Source of the DNA: Verrucomicrobiaceae bacterium
GTDB taxonomy: Bacteria; Verrucomicrobiota; Verrucomicrobiia; Verrucomicrobiales; Verrucomicrobiaceae
Reading direction: 5' to 3'
Assembly: GCA_016713035.1 (NCBI GenBank)
Contig: JADJPW010000007.1
Span: 310,001-374,000, forward strand
DNA: 64,000 nt
A program made the translations under genes and the position numbers. This document shows positions 1 to 8,628 of the stretch, piece after piece. Within the stretch, counting starts at the first letter, position 1. Each line of letters starts with the position of its first letter. The notes beneath the pieces are model-generated. The model saw only the letters and a program-made list of their open reading frames with translations, was not told the origin of the DNA and did no database searches.

Positions 1-1636
1 TCAGCGGGGTGACGAGGTCGTTCAGCTCGCTTTCAGTAGCTTCCTGACCGGCTTTGAAGACGACATCCACACGGCCACCACCACGGAAGTCGATGCCGAG
101 GCTGTCCTTACCCTTGTAGAAGAGTGTACCAAAGGAAATGGCGGTGACGACGAGGGAGGCGATGATGAACTTGGGCGCGGTGCTGAGGATGTCCCACACC
201 TTGTCCGGGATGATGCGGGTGGTCTTCAGCGTGGTGAGGATGCCTTTGTCGATGACCCACATGAAAATGACGCGGGTGACGATGAGTGCACCGATCATGG
301 AGGAGATCAGACCGATCATCAGAGTGACGGCGAAGCCTTTCACCAGACCACCGGAGATGACGAAGAGGATGACAGCGGCGATGAGGGTGGTGATGTTCGA
401 GTCCGCGATGGCGGAGAAGGCTTTTTCATACGCGGCATCCAGGGCACCCGCGAGTGTCTTGCCGTCTTCCATTTCCTCTCGTAGGCGCTCATAGATGAGC
501 ACATTCGCATCGACGGCCATACCGATGGTGAGCACCAAACCGGCGATACCGGGCATGGTGAGTGTGAACTGGAAGATGGCCATCGCTCCAAAGAGGATGC
601 ACATGTTGATGATGAGGCCGGCGATGGCCACGAGGCCCGCGAGACGGTAAATGAAGACCATGAAGAGCGTGGTCAGCGCCAGAGCGGCGATGCCTACCCA
701 CTTGCCCTGGCTGATGCTGGTCGCACCATAGGCGGAGGAGACGCTGCTCTCGGAGGCGATGACGAGCGGGTTTTCCATGGGATTGTTCAGCATGGTGGAG
801 AGGGCAAAGGCCTCCTCCTGGCTGAAGTTCCCATTGATGACGGCGGTGCCACCGTAGTGACGCTCTTTGAGCACTGGAGCAGAGATAACGACATCATCGA
901 CGATGATGGCCATGCGGTTGCCCTGATTGCTCTGCGCGACGCCATCGAAGAGGGCGGCACCTTCACTATTGAGTGCGAGCATCACAGACCAGCCCTGGGC
1001 ATCGTACATGGCACCGGCTTTGCTGACGTGCTTGCCTTCGAATTCGGTGCGGCGCTTCACGACGATGTCATCCTGCGGAGTCTCGACGCCTTTTTTGTCG
1101 ATCTCGGGTTTCTGCTTCAAAAGGATGTAGGAAGGATCTCGCACTCCAGAGGTGCTCTTCAGTTCAGCGAGCTTCTGGTCATAGCCCTGCTGGACATGCA
1201 CCATGCGGAACTCCAGGTGAGCGACCTGCTGGATGAGTTTGCGCACATTGTCGATCTCTGCGGGTGTGACGCCAGGCATCTGGATGACGATGCGGTTTTC
1301 ACCCTGTGGCTGCATGGTGAGGTCCTTTTGGCCGTCTGGATTGAGACGCTTTTCCAGGATCTTGATGGCCTGCTGGACGGACTCCGAAGTGACAGGTTTT
1401 TCCGTGCCGTCGTCCGATTTGCCGGGCATGATCTCGACGATGAACTCCGAGCCGCCCTGGAGGTCAATCCCGAGCGGGATACCGAGCTGCTTCACACTGA
1501 GGATGGAGGAAAAGGCCGTCAGAGCGACGAGCAGGGTGCCGATGAGGCGCTTGGTCTTCTGCACGGCAGTGCCGACGTAAACGATCAGCAATAACAGGAT
1601 GATAGTGCCGAGGATGAAGGTGAGGTAGGCTTGCAT
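1..1636 (-). CDS. secDF: SecDF protein-export membrane protein (SecD-SecF fusion, 3' end outside window)
   Basis: Accessory subunit of the Sec translocase that uses the proton gradient to pull exported proteins through the inner membrane. Read from the ATG at 1636, the protein opens with a membrane helix (TFILGTIILLLLIVYV) and then the SecD signature GIDLQGGSEF. A second such box, SLGIDFRGGGRVDVV, appears near the window start after several hydrophobic segments. That second RGG box is the start of SecF, so SecD and SecF are fused in one frame, as in many Verrucomicrobiota and Bacteroidota. The reading frame is open to base 1, so the C-terminal SecF helices lie outside. It follows yajC by 52 nt in the same direction, the classic tgt-yajC-secDF order. 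Confidence 0.93.
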   Translation of the reverse strand, partial: MQAYLTFILGTIILLLLIVYVGTAVQKTKRLIGTLLVALTAFSSILSVKQLGIPLGIDLQGGSEFIVEIMPGKSDDGTEKPVTSESVQQAIKILEKRLNPDGQKDLTMQPQGENRIVIQMPGVTPAEIDNVRKLIQQVAHLEFRMVHVQQGYDQKLAELKSTSGVRDPSYILLKQKPEIDKKGVETPQDDIVVKRRTEFEGKHVSKAGAMYDAQGWSVMLALNSEGAALFDGVAQSNQGNRMAIIVDDVVISAPVLKERHYGGTAVINGNFSQEEAFALSTMLNNPMENPLVIASESSVSSAYGATSISQGKWVGIAALALTTLFMVFIYRLAGLVAIAGLIINMCILFGAMAIFQFTLTMPGIAGLVLTIGMAVDANVLIYERLREEMEDGKTLAGALDAAYEKAFSAIADSNITTLIAAVILFVISGGLVKGFAVTLMIGLISSMIGALIVTRVIFMWVIDKGILTTLKTTRIIPDKVWDILSTAPKFIIASLVVTAISFGTLFYKGKDSLGIDFRGGGRVDVVFKAGQEATESELNDLVTPL

Positions 1637-1688
1637 GGTGGGGGCTGGGAAAAGCTAAAAGGATGGTAGGAGCAATACGGGGCGGGAA

Positions 1689-2036
1689 TCAGGCCTCGAC
1701 GACGTCGGATTTTTTCGTCACGGCGGCGATCTTGGTGCGCTCGTACTCGACTTTGACGTTATCGGCGATGCGGACCATGACGGTGCGCTCTTTGAGGCTG
1801 GTGATGATGCCATGCACGCCGCATTCCATGACGACGTGGTCGCCCACCTTCGCACTGGCGACGAGCGCTTGGTGCTCCTTCATCCGCTTCTGCTGCGGAC
1901 GGATGGCGATGAAGTACATCATCACGATCATGAGGACCATCATGGTCAATGGATTGCCAAAAAGTCCACCCCCTGGTGCCGGGCTAGCAGGAGCCTGTGC
2001 GAAGAAAAGGGCATGCGAGAGGGTCTGGACTGTCAT
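1689..2036 (-). CDS. yajC: YajC, Sec translocase accessory subunit
   Basis: Small single-span membrane protein that associates with SecDF. Its 115 residues are typical for the family. A hydrophobic helix (MMVLMIVMMYFIAIRPQQ) ends in the family hallmark RPQQKR, followed by the conserved VGDHVVMECGVHGIITSL segment. The start is placed at 2036 because this ATG overlaps the tgt stop as ATGA, a translational-coupling arrangement; a longer upstream reading would run into tgt. The short Ala/Pro/Gly-rich N-terminus lies before the helix. It sits between tgt and secDF in one operon. Confidence 0.95.
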   Translation of the reverse strand: MTVQTLSHALFFAQAPASPAPGGGLFGNPLTMMVLMIVMMYFIAIRPQQKRMKEHQALVASAKVGDHVVMECGVHGIITSLKERTVMVRIADNVKVEYERTKIAAVTKKSDVVEA

Positions 2037-3178
2037 GAAGAAAGGTCGGAGGCTGAGGAGGTTTTGTAACGGGCACGGACCTCCGCCCGAAACTCGGCGA
2101 AACAACCCTGTTCGATCGCTTGACGTGCCCTGGACGTGAGGGACGCGTAGAAATGCAGGTTATGCAGAGAAATCAACCGCAAACCCATGATCTCCTGAGC
2201 CTGCACGAGATGCCGGATATAGGCCCTGGAAAAGCCCCGGCACAGGGGATGCGTGTCCTCGGCTAGGTCACGGAAATCCTTCGCATAGCAGGCATTCCGC
2301 AGGTTCATCATGCCCTCATGGGTGAAGGCGGTGCCATTCCGCGCCAGCCGCGTGGGCAAAACACAGTCAAACATGTCGATCCCGCGTGCGATCAGCTCCA
2401 CCACCTGCGGCGGCGTGCCCAGGCCCATCGCATAGCGGGCCTGATCCGCCGGGAGCAGCGGTGTCACCCACTCGGCGATGCGCATCATGTCCTCCTCCGG
2501 CTCGCCCACACTGAGCCCCCCGATGGCGTAACCATCAAAACCCATCGCCACCAGCTCACGGGCGGATTTTTTGCGCAAATCCTCATACACACTGCCCTGT
2601 ACGATGCCGAAGTGCTGCTGCGCCCCGCCGCCGGTTTGCGGCCGATTTTGGTCAATCCAGGTCCGGCAGCGCTTGGCCCACCGGAGGGTCAAATCGAGGC
2701 TTTTTTCGGCCTCCTTGGCCTCGCAGGGGTAAGGCGTGCATTCGTCAAAAAGCATCGCGATGTCCGATCCTAGCGTCGCCTGGATCTCCATGCTCGTTTC
2801 CGGCCCGATGAACATCGGCGTGCCATCGAGGTGGTTTTGGAAGTGAACGCCCTCTTCTTTGATTTTGCGCAGTTTCGCCAGTGAGAAGACCTGGAAGCCG
2901 CCGCTATCTGTCAAAATGGGTCGGTCCCAGTTGGAGAAGGCATGCAGGCCGCCCGCCGCCTGCATGATCTCCATCCCAGGCCGTACAAAGAGGTGGTAGG
3001 TATTTCCCAGGATGATCTGGGAGTTCAGCGCCCGTAGCTCATCCGGGTGCACCCCCTTCACCGTGCCCTGCGTGCCTACCGGCATAAAAATGGGTGTCTC
3101 CACCACGCCATGCGGCGTCGTCAGCCGCCCACGGCGTGCGAGAGACGTGGGATCAGTGGCGAGGAGTTCGAAAGACAT
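2033..3178 (-). CDS. tgt: tRNA-guanine transglycosylase
   Basis: Exchanges guanine 34 of GUN-anticodon tRNAs (Tyr, His, Asn, Asp) for preQ1 during queuosine synthesis. 381 residues from the ATG at 3178, the usual length; frames upstream of it do not resemble the family. Recognisable blocks are TPIFMPVGTQGTVKGV, LTDSGGFQVFSL, GGLSVGEP, and the nucleophile block MFDCVLPTRLARNG. Oddity: near the C-terminus the zinc-binding CxCxxC is not present. The equivalent positions read D-T-H-P-L-C, keeping only the last Cys before RGFSRAYIRHL and the downstream His (ISLHNLHFY). Zinc ligation may use Asp/His or be altered. Overlaps yajC by 4 nt. Confidence 0.95.
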   Translation of the reverse strand: MSFELLATDPTSLARRGRLTTPHGVVETPIFMPVGTQGTVKGVHPDELRALNSQIILGNTYHLFVRPGMEIMQAAGGLHAFSNWDRPILTDSGGFQVFSLAKLRKIKEEGVHFQNHLDGTPMFIGPETSMEIQATLGSDIAMLFDECTPYPCEAKEAEKSLDLTLRWAKRCRTWIDQNRPQTGGGAQQHFGIVQGSVYEDLRKKSARELVAMGFDGYAIGGLSVGEPEEDMMRIAEWVTPLLPADQARYAMGLGTPPQVVELIARGIDMFDCVLPTRLARNGTAFTHEGMMNLRNACYAKDFRDLAEDTHPLCRGFSRAYIRHLVQAQEIMGLRLISLHNLHFYASLTSRARQAIEQGCFAEFRAEVRARYKTSSASDLSS

Positions 3179-3315
3179 GCGGGGAGCCGGGGGAAAAAGA
3201 GCGCCGAGTGTCGCCGATGCCGTGGAAAGAGCAAGCGTCGCTCCAGAGCTCGCTGCTGTGAGTTTTGTGCCATGCAGGTGAAGCACCCCATGCTGGTGCG
3301 CTACCGTAGATGAAC

Positions 3316-4314
3316 TTACGCGGCCGCTTTGTCGCGGATGTGGGCCCAGCAGTGGACGTGGGGTGCCCCACGGAAGAACCAGACCATATTCGGCCCTTCG
3401 ATCTGCCAGACATCCCACACGCCGTCGTTGCCGAGGTCGCCTTTTTTGAAGAAGGCCATGTGCAGATTGTCGATGCCAGCGGCTTCGATGTACTGCATCG
3501 CCTCATCGGCATCATGCTTGCGGAAGGGTTTCAGCAGATCGGAGAGCACACCACGAACGAGGCCCTTTTGATCCGCTGTCATGTCCGCGAGGCGTAGGCC
3601 CTCCAGGCCACTGGTCTTGCCCGTGAGCTCGACGGTGAGATTGCCCTTTTCCTGGCGGGAGGAGTCGAGCAGGGCTTTTTCACGCTGCTTACCATCCAGC
3701 GCGGCGAAGACCTCGTTCGCACGCTTGGCTTGGTACCAATAGACATTGCCCGCGTGGTCCGGCTTCTCATTGAAGCTGCCTGCGGCGTGTCCGTAGAAGA
3801 TGGGGCCGCCCAGAGCCGCTCCGCGCTCGCTATCTCCATCACAGCGGCGGGTGCAGTGGCGGCCTGTGAGCACGAACTCGAACTGATTCGTCCCCGGCTC
3901 ACCAAAGAGTGCGATCGAGGCACTGCCGAAGCCGCCATCGCCTTTGTTATCGTGATCGAACTGCTTCCACACCTCTGTCTTGTACTCATCGCTGTGCAGT
4001 TTGTCGAAAATCTCACGCACCATGGCCTGCTGGTCCGCTTTGAGCACATCACGGATGGGCTGCTTCACGATGTGCCAGTTGTTATCCACCTTCTGGCGGC
4101 GGGAATCACTCCAGGGCAGGCAGATGGCGGCCTTTTGGGTGTCATCGAGTGTTTTGTAGAGCTGCGTGACCAGTGTCTCGGAGGGCAACCCAGCAGCAGC
4201 AGGTGCAGTTTCAGCAAAAGCACGACCAAAAAGCCCCGCCGTAGCCACCTGGGCACTACGGGAGAGGAATCGGCGGCGGCTGGAGGCAGGGGCAGGAGTG
4301 AGGAGCGTATTCAT
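3316..4314 (-). CDS. Tat-exported DUF3500-like protein
   Basis: 332 residues with a twin-arginine signal at the N-terminus (SSRRRFLSRS, then a hydrophobic stretch ending AFAETAP), so probably folded in the cytoplasm and exported by Tat. The mature part resembles the DUF3500 group seen in Planctomycetes and Verrucomicrobia: a Q/L-rich N-terminal helical region, a central block with TGRHCTRRCDGD and GGPIFYGHA, and a C-terminal WQIEGPNMVWFFRG followed by HVHCWAHIRDK. The conserved His and Trp residues suggest a metal or haem-type site, but no activity is established. It is monocistronic, with about 130 nt to tgt and divergent from the lipoprotein gene at 4445. Confidence 0.7.
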   Translation of the reverse strand: MNTLLTPAPASSRRRFLSRSAQVATAGLFGRAFAETAPAAAGLPSETLVTQLYKTLDDTQKAAICLPWSDSRRQKVDNNWHIVKQPIRDVLKADQQAMVREIFDKLHSDEYKTEVWKQFDHDNKGDGGFGSASIALFGEPGTNQFEFVLTGRHCTRRCDGDSERGAALGGPIFYGHAAGSFNEKPDHAGNVYWYQAKRANEVFAALDGKQREKALLDSSRQEKGNLTVELTGKTSGLEGLRLADMTADQKGLVRGVLSDLLKPFRKHDADEAMQYIEAAGIDNLHMAFFKKGDLGNDGVWDVWQIEGPNMVWFFRGAPHVHCWAHIRDKAAA

Positions 4315-4444
4315 GGCGGTGTAGTTTTACCAAACGCCGCCGCGAGGGGGAAGTTTTACTTTTCCACGAACCTTTACTGCCAAGGCACGCCGCCCTCACC
4401 TTTGCGCTTGTCATGAGAAGTGATTTTTGATTGAAAGCAGGCGC

Positions 4445-5128
4445 ATGAAAAAATTCAGCCGCCTCTTCATCACCATCACGACCTGCGCACACCTCATCAG
4501 CTGCGCTGGATTGAGCAAAAAGCAACGGGAGCAGATGACCTCCATTCATCTGCCGGCCACCGCACAGAATGAAAAAGCCTACATGCAGCCCACCTTCACC
4601 TCGAATGCATCCGCAGGCACCATCGGCTTCATGAGCGGCTTTGCAGGCGGCATCATCGGTGGCGTGATCGCGGCGACAGTCGTGGGAGCCGCCGAAAAGG
4701 TCAAAAGTAACCAGCATAAGCCCGTCTCCGACGTCATCGCTCAAACAGTGCCTACCGATGTGAATCAAATGGTGAGCAAAGAGCTCGCGACATCTCTCAA
4801 AACGGTGCCCTTCTTCCAAACCCGCCTGACGGACAATCCCGCTGCCCCATGGAAGCTCGTCTCCACCGTCGTTCGCCATGGTTTGCAGAAGAATTTCGGC
4901 AACACACACTCGCCCGTGGTTTACGTGGAGACCTATTTCCAGAGCAATGACCCCAAAAAGGTGCTGAAGCTCATTCACTCGAATGAAACGATGGCGAAAA
5001 ATCAATACGCCAAGATCGAAGAATACGCCGCCAATCCCAAAATGCTCCGCCAGCACTATGAGGCCGCTGCGCACGATGCCGTCACGGCCCTCACCAAGAC
5101 GCTAGAAGCCCGCACCAAGTCAAAATAG
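4445..5128 (+). CDS. Predicted lipoprotein with glycine-rich hydrophobic segment
   Basis: 227 residues from the ATG at 4445. A TTG 18 nt upstream is also in frame but would push the signal peptide inward. The N-terminus (KKFSRLFITITTCAHLISC) is a lipoprotein signal with lipobox LISC-A. A Gly-rich hydrophobic stretch, IGFMSGFAGGIIGGVIAATV, around residues 58-77 could insert in a membrane. The rest is soluble and mixed alpha/beta. No family is recognised. It converges on the exonuclease-type lipoprotein gene, whose stop is 8 nt away. Confidence 0.7.
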   Translation: MKKFSRLFITITTCAHLISCAGLSKKQREQMTSIHLPATAQNEKAYMQPTFTSNASAGTIGFMSGFAGGIIGGVIAATVVGAAEKVKSNQHKPVSDVIAQTVPTDVNQMVSKELATSLKTVPFFQTRLTDNPAAPWKLVSTVVRHGLQKNFGNTHSPVVYVETYFQSNDPKKVLKLIHSNETMAKNQYAKIEEYAANPKMLRQHYEAAAHDAVTALTKTLEARTKSK

Positions 5129-5135
5129 CGCCCAG

Positions 5136-5930
5136 CTATGCTCCGGGCAGCGCTAAGTCCACGACGACCGGAAAATGATCCGAAGCAGGGATGCGCACGA
5201 CTTGTGCGTTCTGGCAGCGCCATGCGTGTGACTGCACCATCACATGATCCATGCGGCGGCGTAGTGTGAGGATGGATGTCGGCCACTCCCAAGTCGGGGA
5301 GCGTGAATCGAACTGGGAAAGCACATTGAGCATGCCACGCTTCTCCAGCCATTGCACCGCGAGCCCGCGTGGTGACTCGTTAAAGTCCCCGCATACGATG
5401 TTGGGCTGATTTGGATCGAGATGCTTCGCAAAGCGGATGATTTCTGCTTCGCGGTCATCGTTTGTCGTCACATAGCCTGTGACAGCACTGCCAGATTCAC
5501 TGACAGGTGGTCGCAAATGGACGTTGAGCACGGGCACCAAACGCCCCGCATGATGGAAAGACATGATCCAGGCATCGAACCACCCAGTCGTGGATCTAAT
5601 ATAGGACACCTCTCGGCCACGGATGCGCGAAAGGAAGGCCAGCCCTCCACCCATCCGCCCCTCGGATTCACGAAAGACGCGGAACGGATACAAATCGCTC
5701 AAGCGCTGTGCCAACGTTGCCTCCCACTCAGCATTCGTCTCCTGCAAACAAATGACATCCGCCTGGGAGGCACGCAAAAACGCTGCGACACGATCTGGAA
5801 AAGATACGCCCCAGTTCACATTCCAGGTGACCATGCGCAGTGTGCCCGGTTGGCGTTCCACCAATGGCTGATGGATCGGGGCCGCGCATGCACCGAGAAA
5901 CAGAGCAAGGACGAGCGAAAGGTAGCGCAT
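5136..5930 (-). CDS. Endonuclease/exonuclease/phosphatase-family lipoprotein
   Basis: 264 residues starting at the ATG at 5930, which directly precedes a lipoprotein signal (RYLSLVLALFLGAC-AAP). The EEP fold is marked by MVTWNVNWG, VICLQET (metal-binding Glu), NVHLRPP, VCGDFNESP and the final SDHFPVVVDL with the catalytic Asp-His pair. These are the metal and general-base residues of DNase I, sphingomyelinase and phosphatase-type enzymes. Anchored in the envelope, so the substrate is likely extracellular; which phosphoester cannot be told. The start lies 5 nt after the lactonase stop, so the two are probably co-transcribed. Confidence 0.85.
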   Translation of the reverse strand: MRYLSLVLALFLGACAAPIHQPLVERQPGTLRMVTWNVNWGVSFPDRVAAFLRASQADVICLQETNAEWEATLAQRLSDLYPFRVFRESEGRMGGGLAFLSRIRGREVSYIRSTTGWFDAWIMSFHHAGRLVPVLNVHLRPPVSESGSAVTGYVTTNDDREAEIIRFAKHLDPNQPNIVCGDFNESPRGLAVQWLEKRGMLNVLSQFDSRSPTWEWPTSILTLRRRMDHVMVQSHAWRCQNAQVVRIPASDHFPVVVDLALPGA

Positions 5931-5935
5931 GAGCT

Positions 5936-7090
5936 TTACTCGACGGCTAGGAAGCGCACGCAGATGCTGCCGGGGACTTCGACTTTGGTGCCGGTGAAGG
6001 TGAGTTTGCCGCTTTCCGCGTCCACTTTGAAGAGGGCGGCGGTGCCGCTGTTTTGATGCGCAGCGATGAGCCATTTGCCGGTGGGATCGAGGCAGATGTT
6101 GCGCGGGATCTGGCCTTCGACGGGCACATTTTGGAGGAGGGTGAGCTTCCCAGTGGTGGGATCACAGGCGAAGACGGCGATGGTGTCATGCGTGCGATTG
6201 GAGACATAGACGTTTTTGCCATTCGGATGTGCCAGGGTCTCTGCGGTGCTGAAGCCGGGCTTGCCGCGATCTGCCTCTGGCAGCGTGGAGACGGTCTCGA
6301 TCTCGGTCATGGCTCCTGTGGCGGCGTCATAGGCGAAGACGGTCTCCGTCATGGCCATTTCGTTGTTCACGAAGATGAATTTGCCACTAGGGTGAAAGGC
6401 GAGATGGCGCGGGCCACCACCTGCGGGCGTTTTGGCAAAAGCGGGGTCGTTTGGCGTGAGTTTGCCGCTCGCAGGATCGACTTTGTAGATGAGCACTTTG
6501 TCGAGCCCGAGGTCGCAGGCGAAGGCGAAGCGGTTATCTGGGCTGAAATTGACGCTGTGGGCATGCGGGCCGGCTTGGCGCTTCGGGTCGATGCTGCTGC
6601 CTTCATGCTGAATGAAGCTGGCGGGCTCACTGAGCTTGCCCTCGGCACTGATGGAGTAGGAGGCGACGCTGCCGCTGCCGTAGTTGGCCAAAGCGGCCAT
6701 TTTCCCGCTGGCATCGACATTGACGTGGCAGGGCCCATTGCCGACAGCGCTGGATTGATTGATGAGCGTGAGTCGGCCGCTGCCAGAGTCGATGGTGAAG
6801 GAGCTGATGCCGCCGCCTTTTTTGCCATCTGGCCCAGTGACGTCACCGATGGCGAAAAGATACTTTTTGGAGGGATGGATGGCCAAGAAACCGGGATTTC
6901 CGGCCTCGGCGGCGAGTTCTGGCTGAGTGAGCTGACCGCTGCTGCTGTTGAAACGAGCGACGTAGATGCCTTTGGAGCCATTTTTGGCATTCGTATTGGT
7001 CCCAAAGTAAACGAGGTAGTTTTCACCCGCTGACGCTGAGGTCATGACGAGCGTGGAAAGAGCAGCGGCGGTGAGGAATAGGCGTTTCAT
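5936..7090 (-). CDS. Secreted lactonase-family beta-propeller (6-phosphogluconolactonase-like)
   Basis: 384 residues with a cleavable signal peptide (KRLFLTAAALSTLVMTSASA-G). The mature protein is a seven-bladed beta-propeller of the YbhE/Pgl lactonase family: repeats like NPGFLAIHPSKKYLFAIGD, GPCHVNVDASGKMAALANYG, GPRHLAFHPSGKFIFVNNE and IPRNICLDPTGKWLIAAHQ. The family includes 6-phosphogluconolactonase and muconate lactonising enzymes. A periplasmic location argues against the pentose phosphate role and for a sugar-lactone or unknown substrate. Transcribed just upstream of the EEP lipoprotein. Confidence 0.85.
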   Translation of the reverse strand: MKRLFLTAAALSTLVMTSASAGENYLVYFGTNTNAKNGSKGIYVARFNSSSGQLTQPELAAEAGNPGFLAIHPSKKYLFAIGDVTGPDGKKGGGISSFTIDSGSGRLTLINQSSAVGNGPCHVNVDASGKMAALANYGSGSVASYSISAEGKLSEPASFIQHEGSSIDPKRQAGPHAHSVNFSPDNRFAFACDLGLDKVLIYKVDPASGKLTPNDPAFAKTPAGGGPRHLAFHPSGKFIFVNNEMAMTETVFAYDAATGAMTEIETVSTLPEADRGKPGFSTAETLAHPNGKNVYVSNRTHDTIAVFACDPTTGKLTLLQNVPVEGQIPRNICLDPTGKWLIAAHQNSGTAALFKVDAESGKLTFTGTKVEVPGSICVRFLAVE

Positions 7091-7279
7091 GGCCCGCGAT
7101 GCTGACGGACAGGGCGCAGATGGTCAAGGATGTGGATCGGGAAAAACGCCCCAGCGGGAAAACCGAGTTTTTTGAGCCTCGGTGCTTCTCAAGGGCTGCT
7201 GTGAGCCTTGCATTCCACGCGGGCCTTTCTTCTATGGTGATCCCTTTTCACTACAACTACACTCTGAGAGACACATCAC

Positions 7280-7997
7280 ATGGGCGCACAATGGAAACAA
7301 AAATGGCGTGAACTCGCCGCAGACCAAAAAGGCAAGATCGTGGGCAAGCTGGTGCGTGAAATCCAGGTCTCCGTGCGATTGGGCGGTGCTCATCCCGAGT
7401 TCAATCCCCGACTGGCCGCTGCGCTGGTGAATGCCCGGAAGCAGAGTGTCTCAAAAGGACACCATCGAGCGTGCGATCGCGAAAGGCAGCGGCACGGGTG
7501 CGGATGCGGTGCAGTTTGAGACGGTGATTTATGAAGGATTCACTCCACACCGCGTGCCTGTGATCGTGGAATGCCTCACGGATAACAATAACCGCACGTC
7601 TTCCGAGGTGCGGGTGCTCTTCCGCGCGGGGAGCATGGGCAAGGTGATGTGGATGTTTGACCATGTGGGCCAGATCGAGGCGCATCATGCGGATAAGTCG
7701 CTGGACATCGAAGTCGCCGCACTGGAGGCAGAGGCGGATAATGTGGAGCCGATGGAGATCGAGGACGAAGAATTCGCCGGACACATCGGGGCACGTTTTT
7801 TCACTCCGACGACGAGCCTGGATGCGGTGACAAAGGCACTCAAAGCGGTGGGTTGGCAGATCACGAGCTCTGAAATGGCCTACGTGCCGAAGGAATACCC
7901 TGAGATCACCGATGAGCAGCGTGAAGAGGTCACAAACTTCCTCCAAGCACTGGATGGTCACGATGATGTGCACCGCGTGTATGCGGCGCTGAAGTAG
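7280..7997 (+). pseudogene. yebC: YebC/PmpR-family regulator interrupted by a 1-nt frameshift
   Basis: YebC proteins bind DNA or act on ribosomes at polyproline stretches; they are normally about 240 residues. Here the N-terminal part (GAQWKQKWRELAADQKGKIV then LVREIQVSVRLGG) is read from the ATG at 7280. The rest, from KDTIERAIAKGSGTGADAV to HRVYAALK, is in the next frame and ends at 7997. The joint is at TCAAAAGGACACC near 7451-7463, where the family expects Ser-Lys-Asp-Thr: one extra base lies in the AAAAGG run. All domain blocks on both sides are intact, so this is either a sequencing error or a recent inactivation. A purine-rich GAGAGA about 10 nt upstream supports the start. Confidence 0.85.
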
Positions 7998-8079
7998 CCA
8001 TCTGCGACGATGCAGCTCCCCTCACGGCCAGGGCTTACGTATGAAATGGCGAAGTGAACCTGGAACATATCAAGCAGAT

Positions 8080-8237
8080 GACAGGATTAACAAGATTACA
8101 GGATTATGCAGGATTTTATCCTGGGTAACTCGGTGTGGTCGCGGCAATTTCAAAGCTCTGCCCTTGCTGATGTTAAGCCGCTATCAAGTTACATGCCGTT
8201 AATCCTGCATAATCCTGAAAATCTTGTTAATCCTGTC
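8080..8237. repeat. Inverted repeat with ACAGGATTAACAAGATT arms
   Basis: Left arm 8080-8115 and right arm 8201-8237 are near-perfect reverse complements built from CAGGATT words, separated by about 85 nt. Similar CAGGATT-type intergenic palindromes are common in many bacterial genomes. The region 7998-8285 holds no gene; besides this element I see nothing else in it. Confidence 0.85.
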
Positions 8238-8285
8238 CTCATTTCCAGCCGTACAATCGCATCAATTTGGTGCGTAGGCCCTGCC

Positions 8286-8582
8286 TCACGGCACATGCGG
8301 CACGTAGTCGATCTCCATGAAGTCCTCCACCTCTGGTAGCCAGCGCTGCTGCACAAAAGCGGTGTGCTCTGGATGATCGCTATAGCCTGAGTAAGCTGCC
8401 GCATCGGCGAACTCCATCGAGAGGCCGAAGGTGAAGGCATTCTTCGGACTGACCTGCCGCAGGCACTCAAAGCGCTGCACTCCCGGAATAGCCGCCAGGA
8501 GGCAGGCTGCATGCAGGAAATCACGCTCGGCATCGGAGCCAGGAGCGTGCTTGAGGCGGAAGACGACGGTATGGCGAATCAT
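8286..8582 (-). CDS. Dabb-family (stress-responsive A/B barrel) protein
   Basis: 98 residues, the size of a single ferredoxin-like dimeric alpha/beta barrel domain. It starts IRHTVVFRLKHAPGSD, matching the family opening (hxVxFkxK), and continues GVQRFECLRQVSPKNAFTFG, then DHPEHTAFVQQRW and ends VEDFMEIDYV. Family members are small dimers of mostly unknown function. The start at 8582 is chosen because homology begins there; a longer frame upstream is not related. It is 46 nt after the coiled-coil gene of the tonB cluster and may be read through from it. Confidence 0.85.
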   Translation of the reverse strand: MIRHTVVFRLKHAPGSDAERDFLHAACLLAAIPGVQRFECLRQVSPKNAFTFGLSMEFADAAAYSGYSDHPEHTAFVQQRWLPEVEDFMEIDYVPHVP

Positions 8583-8628
8583 GGCGGCGCGGGAGTCTGG
8601 TGGACTTTGCAAAGTGGATGGATGCCCT

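Noticed and set aside
6053..7033. Long open frame antisense to the lactonase gene
   Set aside because: Shadow of a GC-rich coding gene; the sense strand carries clear beta-propeller repeats and a signal peptide.
7431..7997. Programmed ribosomal frameshift in yebC
   Set aside because: No known shift signal or stimulatory structure; YebC is not known to use frameshifting. A 1-nt indel in a short A/G run is simpler.
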